Assembly (NCBI GenBank): GCA_003486705.1
Contig: DNGE01000049.1
Location: 5,909-17,515 of the forward strand
Length of the DNA: 11,607 nt
Origin: Bacillota bacterium
GTDB taxonomy: Bacteria; Bacillota_I; Bacilli_A; MOL361; Turicibacteraceae
Direction: 5' to 3'
In this document: piece by piece, positions 1 through 6,248 of the stretch
Layout: every line of letters starts with the position of its first letter
Position numbering within the stretch: the stretch's first letter is position 1
The notes under the pieces: model-generated
What the model saw: the letters and a program-made list of their open reading frames with translations, nothing else
What the model was told of the DNA's origin: nothing
The model's database searches: none
Program-made: the position numbers and the translations under genes

Positions 1-42
1 CAGAAAAATGATAAGAGAATTTAAAGAGATTTGAATATAATT

Positions 43-90
43 AAAAAAAGGCTAGAAAATAAGGTGCTCTGTCCTTAGCTTCCAACCTGC
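43..90 (-). terminator. Possible terminator after the small zinc-ribbon gene
   Basis: Read on the minus strand, an imperfect hairpin (GCTAAGG pairing with CCTTA and, across a bulge, TAGC) is followed by a run of seven T (43-49 on the plus strand). The stem is short and bulged, so this is a moderate call. Confidence 0.4.
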
Positions 91-100
91 TTTCATGAGA

Positions 101-256
101 CTAAATCCAATAACATCTACTGCATAAGGGATTTGAAGAATCGTAATCAGATCCTGCCGGTAAGTAGTCATAGCAGTTTGAACATTGTACGATTTGTCCG
201 GGTTCAACGTAAGCTTTACGAATTTGAAAAAAATTATTTTTCGGGAATAATAACAT
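101..256 (-). CDS. Small zinc-ribbon-like protein, 51 residues
   Basis: This is a short minus-strand ORF, preceded by a textbook AGGAGG (264-269) seven bases before the ATG. The protein has two CxxC pairs, C25-S-N-C28 and C45-S-R-C48, separated by 16 residues, and it ends two residues after the last pair-flanking tyrosine (Y-W-I). Two CxxC knuckles at that distance are the usual pattern of a rubredoxin or zinc-ribbon metal site. The first 24 residues are basic to neutral and have no signal peptide, so a cytoplasmic protein is likely. A role in binding nucleic acid or a protein partner is only inference. The gene lies downstream of the terminator that closes the left operon, so it is probably transcribed separately. 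I do not recognise a named family. The good RBS plus four ordered cysteines are the reason to call it real. Confidence 0.72.
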   Translation of the reverse strand: MLLFPKNNFFQIRKAYVEPGQIVQCSNCYDYLPAGSDYDSSNPLCSRCYWI

Positions 257-318
257 GTGATTACCTCCTATTTTGTGTCTCTATATGTTATGAAACGCAT
301 ATCATATTTATGAAAAAA

Positions 319-352
319 GGTTAGAAACGAGGATGAATCCTTGTTTCTAACC
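319..352. terminator. Strong bidirectional terminator
   Basis: A stem of about 15 bp (left arm from 319, right arm ending 352, one G-T pair) has a TGAA loop. It is flanked by six A on the left (313-318) and five T on the right (353-357). It begins seven bases beyond the stop codon of the GNAT ORF on the minus strand, so it closes the SGNH hydrolase-phosphoesterase-GNAT unit. Confidence 0.9.
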
Positions 353-358
353 TTTTTA

Positions 359-688
359 TTAGATATCTAGTTTAGATGAACGATAAGTATCTACTTGTTT
401 GAATCCTGTTTTGAGTGCGGCTTTATACTCAGCGTCTATTCCTTCGTCTACAAAAAATAAGACTTCTTTCGTTTCTGGTGTTACGATGTGTTGAAGGGCA
501 TGCGAAAGTAGTTTAAATTCAAGTTCTTCTGCTTCATAGCTGGGGTGTACGGCTAAGCCATACACTTCGAGTTGACTTGGGGTATTTTGCTTAATGAAAA
601 TACTTCCAACCATGTGGTTAAGTCGTTTAACGTAAAAGATATGAAATAGCTCTAGTTTTTCCAAGATACGTGTGCTGTTCCAATACAC
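359..688 (-). CDS. GNAT acetyltransferase-like protein, 5'-truncated, possible pseudogene
   Basis: The 109 residues from a GTG start resemble the C-terminal two thirds of a GNAT (Gcn5-related) acetyltransferase. The beta strand and helix of motif A are at about residues 40-66 (LEVYGLAVHPSY, then helix), and motif B is at about 87-102 (YKAALKTGF). The acetyl-CoA pyrophosphate loop, normally R/Q-x-x-G-x-G/A, is E-A-E-E-L-E here, so cofactor binding is doubtful. GNAT domains are usually 140-150 residues. The frame stays open upstream to a TAA at 746-748, and those 19 codons (ending RGFHDKLYPT) look like family sequence. They contain no ATG, GTG or TTG, and no RBS fits the GTG at 686-688. The front of the gene therefore seems lost, with the break falling inside the end of the phosphoesterase gene. 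It may be the second domain of a former double-GNAT protein. Any expression would be by read-through from the operon. Confidence 0.6.
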   Translation of the reverse strand: MYWNSTRILEKLELFHIFYVKRLNHMVGSIFIKQNTPSQLEVYGLAVHPSYEAEELEFKLLSHALQHIVTPETKEVLFFVDEGIDAEYKAALKTGFKQVDTYRSSKLDI

Positions 689-725
689 AGTTGGATACAG
701 TTTATCGTGAAATCCCCTCGTGTAA

Positions 726-1562
726 CTATTCTTTTGTCTTAAGTGTTACCGACACAATTTCGGGTCGGTTAAAGAGACGAAGTGGAAACGCACTGTTTCC
801 AAGTCCGCGACTGACATACATGGTCGTTTCACCATCGGTAAACGCCCCGCTTGTCACCTTGGGGAACCACCCTTGATTAGGAGCGATGAGCCCCCCGACA
901 AACGGCAGGCGGATTTGGCCGCCGTGGGCATGTCCTGTAAAGACAAGGTCCATGTGATGGTCTACATATAAGTCAAAAAACTCCGGACGATGCGATAACA
1001 AGATTTTGAATCCCTCATCATCAGACCAATTTTCCAAGTGCTCAATCACGTTAGAAAGGTTCGTGCCATCAATATAGCTTGACGTTAAAAAGGCGGGATC
1101 ACTTAACCCGTATAGGGTGATGGACGCATCGTGTTCTAAAATTGTAACAAACTCGTCGTCTAACACGTGCACCCCATAGGCAAGTAATTGTTGTTTAATC
1201 TGCTCAAATTTACCAGACCATGCTTCGTGATTGCCCGACACGTAATAGATTGGAGCAATATCAGCAGCTTCTTCAATAAACGCCAAAGCACTGTCTAAAT
1301 CAAATCGTCGTCTGTCAATCAAGTCCCCCGTAATGACGATGATATCAGGCTCTAAAGCGATAATATGTTCAATTAATTGGGGTCCAAATCGCTTGTTATG
1401 GAGGTCGGAAATTTGGACAATGTTAAAATCATGAAACGACTCTGGTAGATTTGAGCACAGCAGATCACTTCTTGAAACGACGATACTGTTGTTTTGCCAA
1501 TAACAAAACATGCTAATACTTGCGATTATGACAAGTCCTAAAGGTAAATATTTTTGAATCAA
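726..1562 (-). CDS. Membrane-anchored calcineurin-like metallophosphoesterase, YkuE/YaeI type
   Basis: This 278-residue protein has the full metal-binding set of the calcineurin-like phosphoesterase fold: D53-x-H55 (ISDLHN), G79-D80, G110-N-H112-E, H191 (LSHRPEFF) and the closing G210-H-A-H213-GGQ. Residues 5-21 form one hydrophobic helix after a lysine, so the catalytic domain probably sits outside the membrane as an N-terminally anchored protein. Family members use two Mn, Fe or Zn ions. Relatives such as YkuE and YaeI are linked to the cell wall or to lipid phosphoesters, but the substrate here cannot be read from sequence. The start is TTG at 1560-1562, chosen because AAGGGG lies just before it and the upstream frame is blocked by a stop. 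The gene begins 12 bases after the stop of the SGNH hydrolase, which implies co-transcription and probably translational coupling. Confidence 0.9.
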   Translation of the reverse strand: MIQKYLPLGLVIIASISMFCYWQNNSIVVSRSDLLCSNLPESFHDFNIVQISDLHNKRFGPQLIEHIIALEPDIIVITGDLIDRRRFDLDSALAFIEEAADIAPIYYVSGNHEAWSGKFEQIKQQLLAYGVHVLDDEFVTILEHDASITLYGLSDPAFLTSSYIDGTNLSNVIEHLENWSDDEGFKILLSHRPEFFDLYVDHHMDLVFTGHAHGGQIRLPFVGGLIAPNQGWFPKVTSGAFTDGETTMYVSRGLGNSAFPLRLFNRPEIVSVTLKTKE

Positions 1563-1574
1563 AGTGGCACCCCT

Positions 1575-2186
1575 TTATGTTAGTGATATGTGATGTTTTT
1601 CTAACGTTTCCCTTAACACGGTGGTAAAGATATCATAACCTTTTGAGTTTAAGTGAAGACCATCGACGGTTAAGCCGGGTCTCATCGTTAAGCCATCTTC
1701 ACTGACTAATGCCTGATGATAATCGACATAAATCAGTTTATGTTTCTTACACCATGTTTTTAATTGCTCATTCACGTCGCAAATTAATTGGTTCCGTTCA
1801 GTATTGAATGAACTAAAATCTAAATCTGTTGGTAAGATAGAACAAATAATAAGCGATTGATTTATCTCAAGGCACCTCTTAATTAATAACTCGTACTGAG
1901 CCAGGAGTTTTGATTTAATGACCGCTTCTGATAAAATCTTTCCACGATAGTAGGGACTATGTTCGAGTGGCCACATATCGTTGACGCCGATCAAGAGGAC
2001 CACATGTTCTGGTTGATGTGCTAACACGTCTTTATTAAAACGATTCAGGAGATTCTTTGTGGTATGACCAGGAATACCAGTATTTTTAAATAATGAAGCG
2101 GGAATGTTAAGCGCGTTTTGAATATCCCAGTAGTTTGTAATAGAGTCGCCAGTGAAAACGAATTTAGGTGTCACATGGTTAGTCAT
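1575..2186 (-). CDS. SGNH/GDSL-family hydrolase (lipase/esterase)
   Basis: This 203-residue single-domain hydrolase has the SGNH blocks in order: block I FTGDSIT with nucleophile S15, block II around G37 (NTGIPGHTT), block III G67-V-N69-D, and block V D175-G-L-H178. The catalytic Ser, Asp and His and the oxyanion residues are all present, and the length is typical. There is no signal peptide or membrane segment, so it appears cytoplasmic. The family cleaves acyl or acetyl esters (lysophospholipids, acetylated sugars, thioesters), and the substrate here is unknown. The ATG start has GGAGGG six bases upstream. It is the first gene of a minus-strand operon with the membrane phosphoesterase, so a joint role in ester or phosphoester turnover of an envelope component is a reasonable inference. 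I would not name it tesA without an alignment. Confidence 0.92.
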   Translation of the reverse strand: MTNHVTPKFVFTGDSITNYWDIQNALNIPASLFKNTGIPGHTTKNLLNRFNKDVLAHQPEHVVLLIGVNDMWPLEHSPYYRGKILSEAVIKSKLLAQYELLIKRCLEINQSLIICSILPTDLDFSSFNTERNQLICDVNEQLKTWCKKHKLIYVDYHQALVSEDGLTMRPGLTVDGLHLNSKGYDIFTTVLRETLEKHHISLT

Positions 2187-2218
2187 AAATAGCCCTCCTT
2201 ATTGTTTTGTTTATGTAA

Positions 2219-2247
2219 ATTTTACCACATAACATAACAAATGTAAA
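2219..2247 (-). promoter_or_regulatory. Sigma-A-type promoter for the SGNH hydrolase operon
   Basis: On the minus strand, TTTACA (-35, 2242-2247) and TAAAAT (-10, 2219-2224) are separated by exactly 17 bases. They lie 32 bases before the hydrolase start codon. Confidence 0.6.
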
Positions 2248-2411
2248 AATTATACATTTTTCATATGCTGTCTTCGTATGATATATAGACAAGTTATTCA
2301 CCATACAATAACTAAATATAAGGGGACGGGTTTTTATACGATTGAATTAAACTTTTAAGTGAGATTCAGTCGTTCGTAACCGTAAAACTTTAGCCTGCTA
2401 GTTGGTTAAGG

Positions 2412-2441
2412 TTGATTGAAAATTTTAATAAGAAGTATACT
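2412..2441 (+). promoter_or_regulatory. Predicted promoter of a short transcript
   Basis: TTGATT (2412-2417) and TATACT (2436-2441) are 18 bases apart. The expected start is near 2448. The only thing downstream before the terminator at 2518-2542 is a seven-codon ORF, so this may drive a small RNA or leader rather than a normal gene. Confidence 0.4.
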
Positions 2442-2447
2442 ATCAAA

Positions 2448-2542
2448 AAAATAAATAAAGAGGGACGAACAAAGTATGCACCTAAGTAAAACTGTATAGC
2501 CCTTAATAAGTTTTTAGCACGATAAGAAGATCGTGTTTTTTT
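2448..2542 (+). ncRNA. Candidate small RNA or leader-peptide transcript of about 95 nt
   Basis: A predicted promoter and an intrinsic terminator frame this unit. Inside is a tiny ORF from the ATG at 2476 (MHLSKTV, stop 2497-2499), with GAGGGA ten bases upstream. It may be a peptide leader, the end of a deleted gene, or a regulatory RNA. I recognise no known RNA family. The rest of the gap between 2187 and 2695 shows no credible gene. Confidence 0.3.
2518..2542 (+). terminator. Intrinsic terminator
   Basis: A CACGAT/ATCGTG stem with loop AAGAAG is followed by seven T (2536-2542), and an outer G-T and A-T pair can extend it. No full gene precedes it on the plus strand. Confidence 0.75.
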
Positions 2543-2662
2543 GTTAGTTACAGAGGACTTACGTAACTTGTGCAGTGTTTTATTTTTGGGATTAGGGAGC
2601 TAACAGTAGTAGATTAGTGGCGTGTCAAGTGTAGCTTGTGAAATTCACGACTTCAAGATACA

Positions 2663-2668
2663 TATAAT
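2663..2668 (+). promoter_or_regulatory. Likely -10 box of the chimeric thioesterase/flippase gene
   Basis: A perfect TATAAT sits 27 bases before the ATG. No convincing -35 is found at the usual distance (the nearest TTGTGA is 21 bases away), so the promoter is only tentative. Confidence 0.35.
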
Positions 2669-2695
2669 ATTTTAATATGGATAAGGAGGGCGAAT

Positions 2696-3304
2696 ATGGG
2701 GCTATATACCCTTGATGAACATGGGTTTTATGGGAAGAAGTTTGTACCGGTTCATAATAAATATCCAAATAAAGTCATGATTGCTTTTACGGGGCGGGAT
2801 GGTTCTTTTAAATTTGCTTCTCGATTAGCAGAGTATTATAGTGGGATTGGGATTACATGTGTAGCGGTTTGTTATTGGAATATTTCGGGGTTGCCACTTG
2901 AGATGATAAACGTCCCAATTGACTCGATTGAGCAAGCAGCTTTGCAACTTCAAAAAGAAGGTTATGAGAAGATTGGCGTTTGTGGAATTTCAAAAGGGGG
3001 AGAACTCGCTTTATTAAGTGGGAGTTTAATAAGTGAGATTACGAGTGTGATTGCCCAACTATTTAACAGTTTTAATCAACTATACAAAAGCTATTTACAA
3101 GGAATTGGTCATGAAAAATTTGTATTAACCATTTCCTGTTGCATAAGTCTAGCCTCTATTAGTTGGTTCGTGTTATTAACTAGAAAGTATGGCTTAGCAG
3201 GGGTCTACATGGGGTTAATTTTTAACTATGGTATTTATGCCGTTGTTTATTGGGCTAAGTTAAAATATAAAGTCGTAAAGGTTTCAATAACTTGTAAGGT
3301 ATGA
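2696..3304 (+). CDS. Chimeric ORF: BAAT-type acyl-CoA thioesterase N-part joined to flippase C-part
   Basis: This 202-residue ORF has a good GGAGGG five bases before its ATG. Residues 1 to about 120 look like the start of the BAAT C-terminal-type alpha/beta hydrolase family (acyl-CoA thioester hydrolase-like). They include strand VMIAFTGRDGS, the stretch ITCVAVCYWNISGLP, and the nucleophile elbow G97-I-S99-K-G. That fold should continue for another 120 or so residues to supply the catalytic Asp and His, which are absent. From about residue 121 the sequence changes to a membrane protein, with helices near 142-164 and 168-188. The phrasing (QGIGHEKF, then KYGLAGVYMGLI) is typical of the last two helices of MATE or polysaccharide flippases. 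The join, near position 3056, is in frame. I infer a deletion or recombination that fused two genes, so neither activity should survive. A deliberate membrane-tethered domain is less likely because the hydrolase core is incomplete. Confidence 0.7.
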   Translation: MGLYTLDEHGFYGKKFVPVHNKYPNKVMIAFTGRDGSFKFASRLAEYYSGIGITCVAVCYWNISGLPLEMINVPIDSIEQAALQLQKEGYEKIGVCGISKGGELALLSGSLISEITSVIAQLFNSFNQLYKSYLQGIGHEKFVLTISCCISLASISWFVLLTRKYGLAGVYMGLIFNYGIYAVVYWAKLKYKVVKVSITCKV

Positions 3305-3383
3305 ACGGGACTTTAGCATGATTATAAAATTTGATTAAATTTAGAGCTTTTTTACCACGATAGTTTTAACCATTTTTACATTT

Positions 3384-3434
3384 AAAAACCTCCTCTAGCT
3401 AATCCCAACTAGGTGCTGTAGGAGGTTTTTTTAT
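3384..3434. terminator. Terminator between convergent genes
   Basis: AAAAACCTCCT (from 3384) pairs with AGGAGGTTTTTTT (ending about 3432), and an inner AGC/GCT extends the stem across a mismatch. A-tract and T-tract on opposite sides let it work in both directions, for the chimeric ORF (plus) and the Rpn gene (minus). Confidence 0.75.
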
Positions 3435-3527
3435 GGGGATGAAAACTAAAAGCAATTATCATGTATAGTTTTTCATTACTCAGTTGTCATTAAGCTGACA
3501 TTGTTTTAGATTATTCTTAGATACATT

Positions 3528-4472
3528 TTAGTTCTTCGGTAATTCTTGTTTTAGCTTTAGAAGGTCTTCGTGGCTAAGATTTGTATAGCGAATAATTTTA
3601 TCTACGGGTTCATTATCTTCTAACATGACTTTTGCAATTTGAATAATGCCTTCTGTTTTTCCTTCAAGACGTCCCTCTTCTTTTAAATACTTTTCTCTAA
3701 TTTCGTCAATACTCATGATAATAGTTCCTCCTGTATAATCTTTTAATTCTTTAAATTTTTCGGCTAAATTATCATCTTGAATTAAAAATAAATATTCTAA
3801 GAAATAAGTTAATGCCTTTCTTTGTTCCATTGTTTTTACTTTATTATAATTAACTAATTCATTAAATAATTCAACTTTTGCTAAAAATATCTCTTTATCA
3901 TCAGCACGTGTAGATAATAATCTTTTAGCAATTTTGAACACTAATTTTAGGGGATTATGTTCATTCATATGGTTTAAATCAAATGTTTCAACATCAATGG
4001 TTCTAAATTCATAAGTTAAGATATCATCTTCTAAATCAGCTAGCTTATAACTGTATTTTCTATCTTTTCCCGCTAACCCTTTATAGGTGTATATAGCGGA
4101 ACCGACAATATCAGAATGATCTTGATATTTGTATCTAAATTTATCCCAGATGCGATAGAAATACCTAAACATTCTTTCTCCAAATACAGAATCAGTGCTG
4201 CTATAACTTTGGACTTCAACATGAATAAATAATATTTTACTGTCATTATCTTTAAGGGTGACCTTAATGATTTTGTCAGATATTATTTTTTCTGCATCTT
4301 CTTGATTAAAGATTTCTTTTTGAATTTCTAATAATTCATTATCCAACGATTCACTTTGAAGATTCCAATCAATTTTTGAATAAATCTCTGGGTATAAGAG
4401 TTCCACTAGTTCCTCTTCAAAGGCTTCTAGAATTGTCTTCCATGCTGAATCAAAATCATGCTTTTTTCTCAT
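3528..4472 (-). CDS. Rpn-family recombination-promoting nuclease / PD-(D/E)XK transposase-like protein
   Basis: This 314-residue protein matches the Rpn/YhgA-like layout. An N-terminal PD-(D/E)XK-type nuclease core has a candidate metal-binding D66 (ISDKIIKV) and E86-x-Q88 (FIHVEVQSY), then a conserved helix with R100-M-F-R-Y. The C-terminal tail, from about residue 258, holds the charged E-G-R-L-E-G-K repeat followed by a short helical segment (about 276-312) typical of the family. Known Rpn proteins in E. coli are DNA endonucleases that promote RecA-independent recombination and are thought to move horizontally. The ATG start has GGAGGTG four bases upstream. No inverted or direct repeats mark it as part of an intact mobile element, and it stands alone. 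An extended -10 promoter lies just upstream, and a LexA-like box lies about 210 bases further up. Confidence 0.85.
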   Translation of the reverse strand: MRKKHDFDSAWKTILEAFEEELVELLYPEIYSKIDWNLQSESLDNELLEIQKEIFNQEDAEKIISDKIIKVTLKDNDSKILFIHVEVQSYSSTDSVFGERMFRYFYRIWDKFRYKYQDHSDIVGSAIYTYKGLAGKDRKYSYKLADLEDDILTYEFRTIDVETFDLNHMNEHNPLKLVFKIAKRLLSTRADDKEIFLAKVELFNELVNYNKVKTMEQRKALTYFLEYLFLIQDDNLAEKFKELKDYTGGTIIMSIDEIREKYLKEEGRLEGKTEGIIQIAKVMLEDNEPVDKIIRYTNLSHEDLLKLKQELPKN

Positions 4473-4510
4473 GGGGCACCTCCGGAAAAGTTTATCCGTC
4501 AGTTAATCCT

Positions 4511-4519
4511 ATTATAGCA
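4511..4519 (-). promoter_or_regulatory. Extended -10 promoter of the Rpn gene
   Basis: On the minus strand this reads TGCTATAAT, a perfect extended -10 (TGnTATAAT), 38 bases before the ATG. There is no good -35, which extended -10 promoters can tolerate. Confidence 0.6.
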
Positions 4520-4682
4520 TACGATGAATCCGGCATAATAGGGTGAACTTCGGTTTGATAGGTAAGATTAAATAGAGTAACTCAGTCATCAAAAGATAAA
4601 GATTGATGAAGATTAATATTGAGTGAAAAACGTACATCTGTTTTATTGTTTCCTAAAAAATATTAATAATACGATAAAATAA

Positions 4683-4694
4683 GAACAAATGTTC
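4683..4694. promoter_or_regulatory. Candidate LexA/DinR (SOS) box
   Basis: GAAC-AAAT-GTTC fits the core GAAC-RNRY-GTTC of the Bacillus LexA operator, although the flanking bases are A and T rather than C and G. On the minus strand TTGTTC within the box is followed, 17 bases on, by TAATAT. That is a possible promoter aimed at the Rpn gene with a leader of about 190 nt. The box could also be just the 7-bp AAGAACA/TGTTCTT hairpin. Confidence 0.4.
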
Positions 4695-4949
4695 TTTTTT
4701 CTATGCGGTCTAGGTGAAAACATGAGACTTACCTTTAGTTTTTTAGGTATACATATGTCATTTTCATTTATTTAAGTAGTGTAATAAATGAGAATATTTG
4801 GATAGAGATAAAGCTTTAGGTAAGTCTTATTTTTCATAAATTAGGTCTGGATTGATTTCATTTTTATTATTAGTAAAGAATTTTTGTAATAGCTCACATT
4901 TAAGCATGAAACATAAACGCGCGATCAGTGGGTGAATCATGCAACGTAA

Positions 4950-4991
4950 ACGGTAAAAGGCTCTACTAGTTCTAGTAGAGCCTTTTACCGT
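4950..4991. terminator. Large perfect-palindrome bidirectional terminator
   Basis: Two 20-base arms (4950-4969 and 4972-4991) are perfect reverse complements around TT. AAAA and TTTT within the arms flank the GC-rich core GGCTC/GAGCC. It lies 48 bases beyond the stop of the small coiled-coil gene on the minus strand and would terminate it. Confidence 0.85.
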
Positions 4992-5039
4992 AATATTTAA
5001 TGTTATGAATTATAATAGGGAATGTTTATATTATAAGGT

Positions 5040-5279
5040 CTAGGCTTGTTGGTAAAGATCAAGTTCACGCTGTGCGTGGTTAATTAATCCTCTAATTAAT
5101 GCGATTTTTTGTGAGATTGATAAGTTCATACGCTCAAACATTTCAGGTGAGATGGTGTTTTTTAAATAGCGTTGTGTCGTAATCCAGTCTAGTTCTTGTT
5201 CTTTTATATTTAATTCTTTTTTTGCTTCGTTTAAGGTTTCTTCTAAACTTAAAACATATTGTTCTTTGGTTTGTTTCAT
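5040..5279 (-). CDS. Small coiled-coil protein of unknown function, 79 residues
   Basis: This is a charged, entirely helical-looking protein. Residues 4-32 form a Lys/Glu-rich heptad-like stretch (LSLEETLNEAKKELNIKEQEL), a break follows at about 38-46 (LKNTISPEMF), and a second helix runs at about 52-77. There are no cysteines, signal peptide or membrane segment, so it is cytoplasmic and probably oligomeric or partner-binding. The ATG has GGAGG seven bases upstream and a well-formed promoter (TTGAAT-18-TATAAT). A perfect-palindrome terminator follows, so it is a complete single-gene unit. I do not recognise the family. Its compact regulatory signals argue that it is a real gene. Confidence 0.8.
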   Translation of the reverse strand: MKQTKEQYVLSLEETLNEAKKELNIKEQELDWITTQRYLKNTISPEMFERMNLSISQKIALIRGLINHAQRELDLYQQA

Positions 5280-5308
5280 GTTATTTCCTCCTTGCTTCTA
5301 ACAGGTGT

Positions 5309-5338
5309 ATTATAGAAGATTGAGCAAGAATTATTCAA
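5309..5338 (-). promoter_or_regulatory. Promoter of the small coiled-coil gene
   Basis: On the minus strand, TTGAAT (5333-5338) and TATAAT (5309-5314) are 18 bases apart, and the -10 ends 29 bases before the ATG. Confidence 0.7.
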
Positions 5339-5533
5339 AAGTAATCCAAACATTTCAAAAATAACTAAATAAGACGAAAACTAATTTATAAGTATAACTT
5401 ACTAGTATGGACATACAATAAATTATTATACATTTTCTATTTTGTATGGATGATGGTTCGACAAAATGCGGTTGCAAGAGTTAAAAATATATGAATGATC
5501 TAATTTGAAAAGCTATGTTAAGAAAAGGATTAA

Positions 5534-5704
5534 ACTTTTAAGATACTGCCTTTTACGTCAACCAAAGGACATACGGGATATAATAAAAAGAATGCCCTCC
5601 ACATTTCTCAGGAATGAGGAATTGCGGTTACAAATTATGGTGTTTTATTGGCAGAGCTAACGGGAAGATTAAATCAAACACTTCAAGGTTTTGAATTGTC
5701 ATGA
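5534..5704 (+). pseudogene. Possible decayed gene fragment
   Basis: One plus frame reads as plausible protein on both sides of an in-frame TGA (5615-5617): before it PFTSTKGHTGYNKKNALHI, after it TNYGVLLAELTGRLNQTLQ, ending at TGA 5702-5704. There is no start codon with an RBS. The composition looks like the C-terminal end of a real gene that has lost its front and gained a stop. I cannot name the parent family. The remainder of 5280-5533 holds only the coiled-coil gene's promoter and a 7-bp inverted repeat (CATACAA near 5413, TTGTATG near 5443). Confidence 0.35.
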
Positions 5705-5761
5705 TAAGTCATACGTTGTCATATAATTAAACAAGAAGTTTGAGAAAGGAAGGTGGGTCAA

Positions 5762-6034
5762 TTGAAAAAATTAATATGGAACGGATTATTAATGCTAATG
5801 GGTTGGATTGGTATAGTAGGTATCATTTGTGCTTCAGCCATTAATACAGGTTACGGCGTACTTGGATTTTTGAAAGATTCTGGATTAACTATTTTCTTTA
5901 CCTTTAGTTGGCTATTATTTCTTGTCGGTGCAATAGGATGTATTTACCACATGTATATTAAACATCTAGTGGATCAATTAGACGTTGAAAAAGTCTCAAC
6001 TTCTAAGTTTGATGGAAATAAAGAAAGAATGTAG
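5762..6034 (+). CDS. Small two-helix membrane protein of unknown function
   Basis: This 90-residue protein has two hydrophobic helices, at about 4-26 and 41-64, and a short charged C-terminal tail (DQLDVEKVSTSKF). Both ends are therefore probably cytoplasmic or both outside. An upstream GTG at 5753 extends the frame by three codons, but the AAGGTGGG Shine-Dalgarno sequence overlaps it. The TTG at 5762, five bases after GGTGG and starting with LKKLIWNG, is the better start. I do not recognise the family. A TATAAT at 5722-5727 could be its -10, and a terminator follows the stop, so it looks like a single-gene unit. Confidence 0.7.
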   Translation: MKKLIWNGLLMLMGWIGIVGIICASAINTGYGVLGFLKDSGLTIFFTFSWLLFLVGAIGCIYHMYIKHLVDQLDVEKVSTSKFDGNKERM

Positions 6035-6060
6035 CATAAGCAATATGATTGAATGAATAT

Positions 6061-6110
6061 GAAAAGAAGTTCTAAACAAGCATCTAATTTGTTTATGGCT
6101 TCTTTTTTTC
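6061..6110 (+). terminator. Terminator after the two-helix membrane protein
   Basis: GAAAAGAAG pairs with CTTCTTTT, and inner AAACAA pairs with TTGTTT across internal loops. A T-tract (6102-6109) follows. Confidence 0.65.
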
Positions 6111-6248
6111 TAATTATGCAGTGGTTAAAGATGTAAAGTTTTGCAAGAAGTTAAATATGAAAATCTTATCAAAAATTTAACAAAAAAATTGTTCGATTAT
6201 TTGTGTTTCTTTCATAGGATGTAGTAATAGGAATGAAGGAGGGATATG

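Larger units (their letters stand above)
4473..5039. other. Non-coding gap with regulatory signals
   Basis: Across 567 bases I see the Rpn promoter, the LexA-like box, an inverted repeat of AGACTTACCT (4725-4734 and 4818-4827), and the large palindromic terminator at 4950-4991. A 17-codon ORF (4722-4775, with AGGTG five bases before its ATG) overlaps the left repeat, but it has no homology I recognise. Positions 4830-4945 show nothing I can support. Confidence 0.6.

Noticed and set aside
133..324. Plus-strand ORF of 63 codons
   Set aside because: It overlaps the better-supported minus-strand zinc-ribbon gene, has no Shine-Dalgarno sequence, and runs into the terminator hairpin.
670..876. Plus-strand ORF of 68 codons
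   Set aside because: It is antisense to the conserved C-terminal motifs of the metallophosphoesterase and has no RBS.
3384..3434. T-box or riboswitch-like element
   Set aside because: It is a plain hairpin with T-tract located between two convergent gene ends, not upstream of a gene.
3528..4472. Intact mobile element around the Rpn gene
   Set aside because: No flanking inverted or direct repeats were found, and the promoter and terminator look like those of an ordinary single gene.
5762..6034. DUF454/YbaN membrane protein
   Set aside because: The start resembles that family superficially, but the conserved proline-rich loop and following helix are missing.
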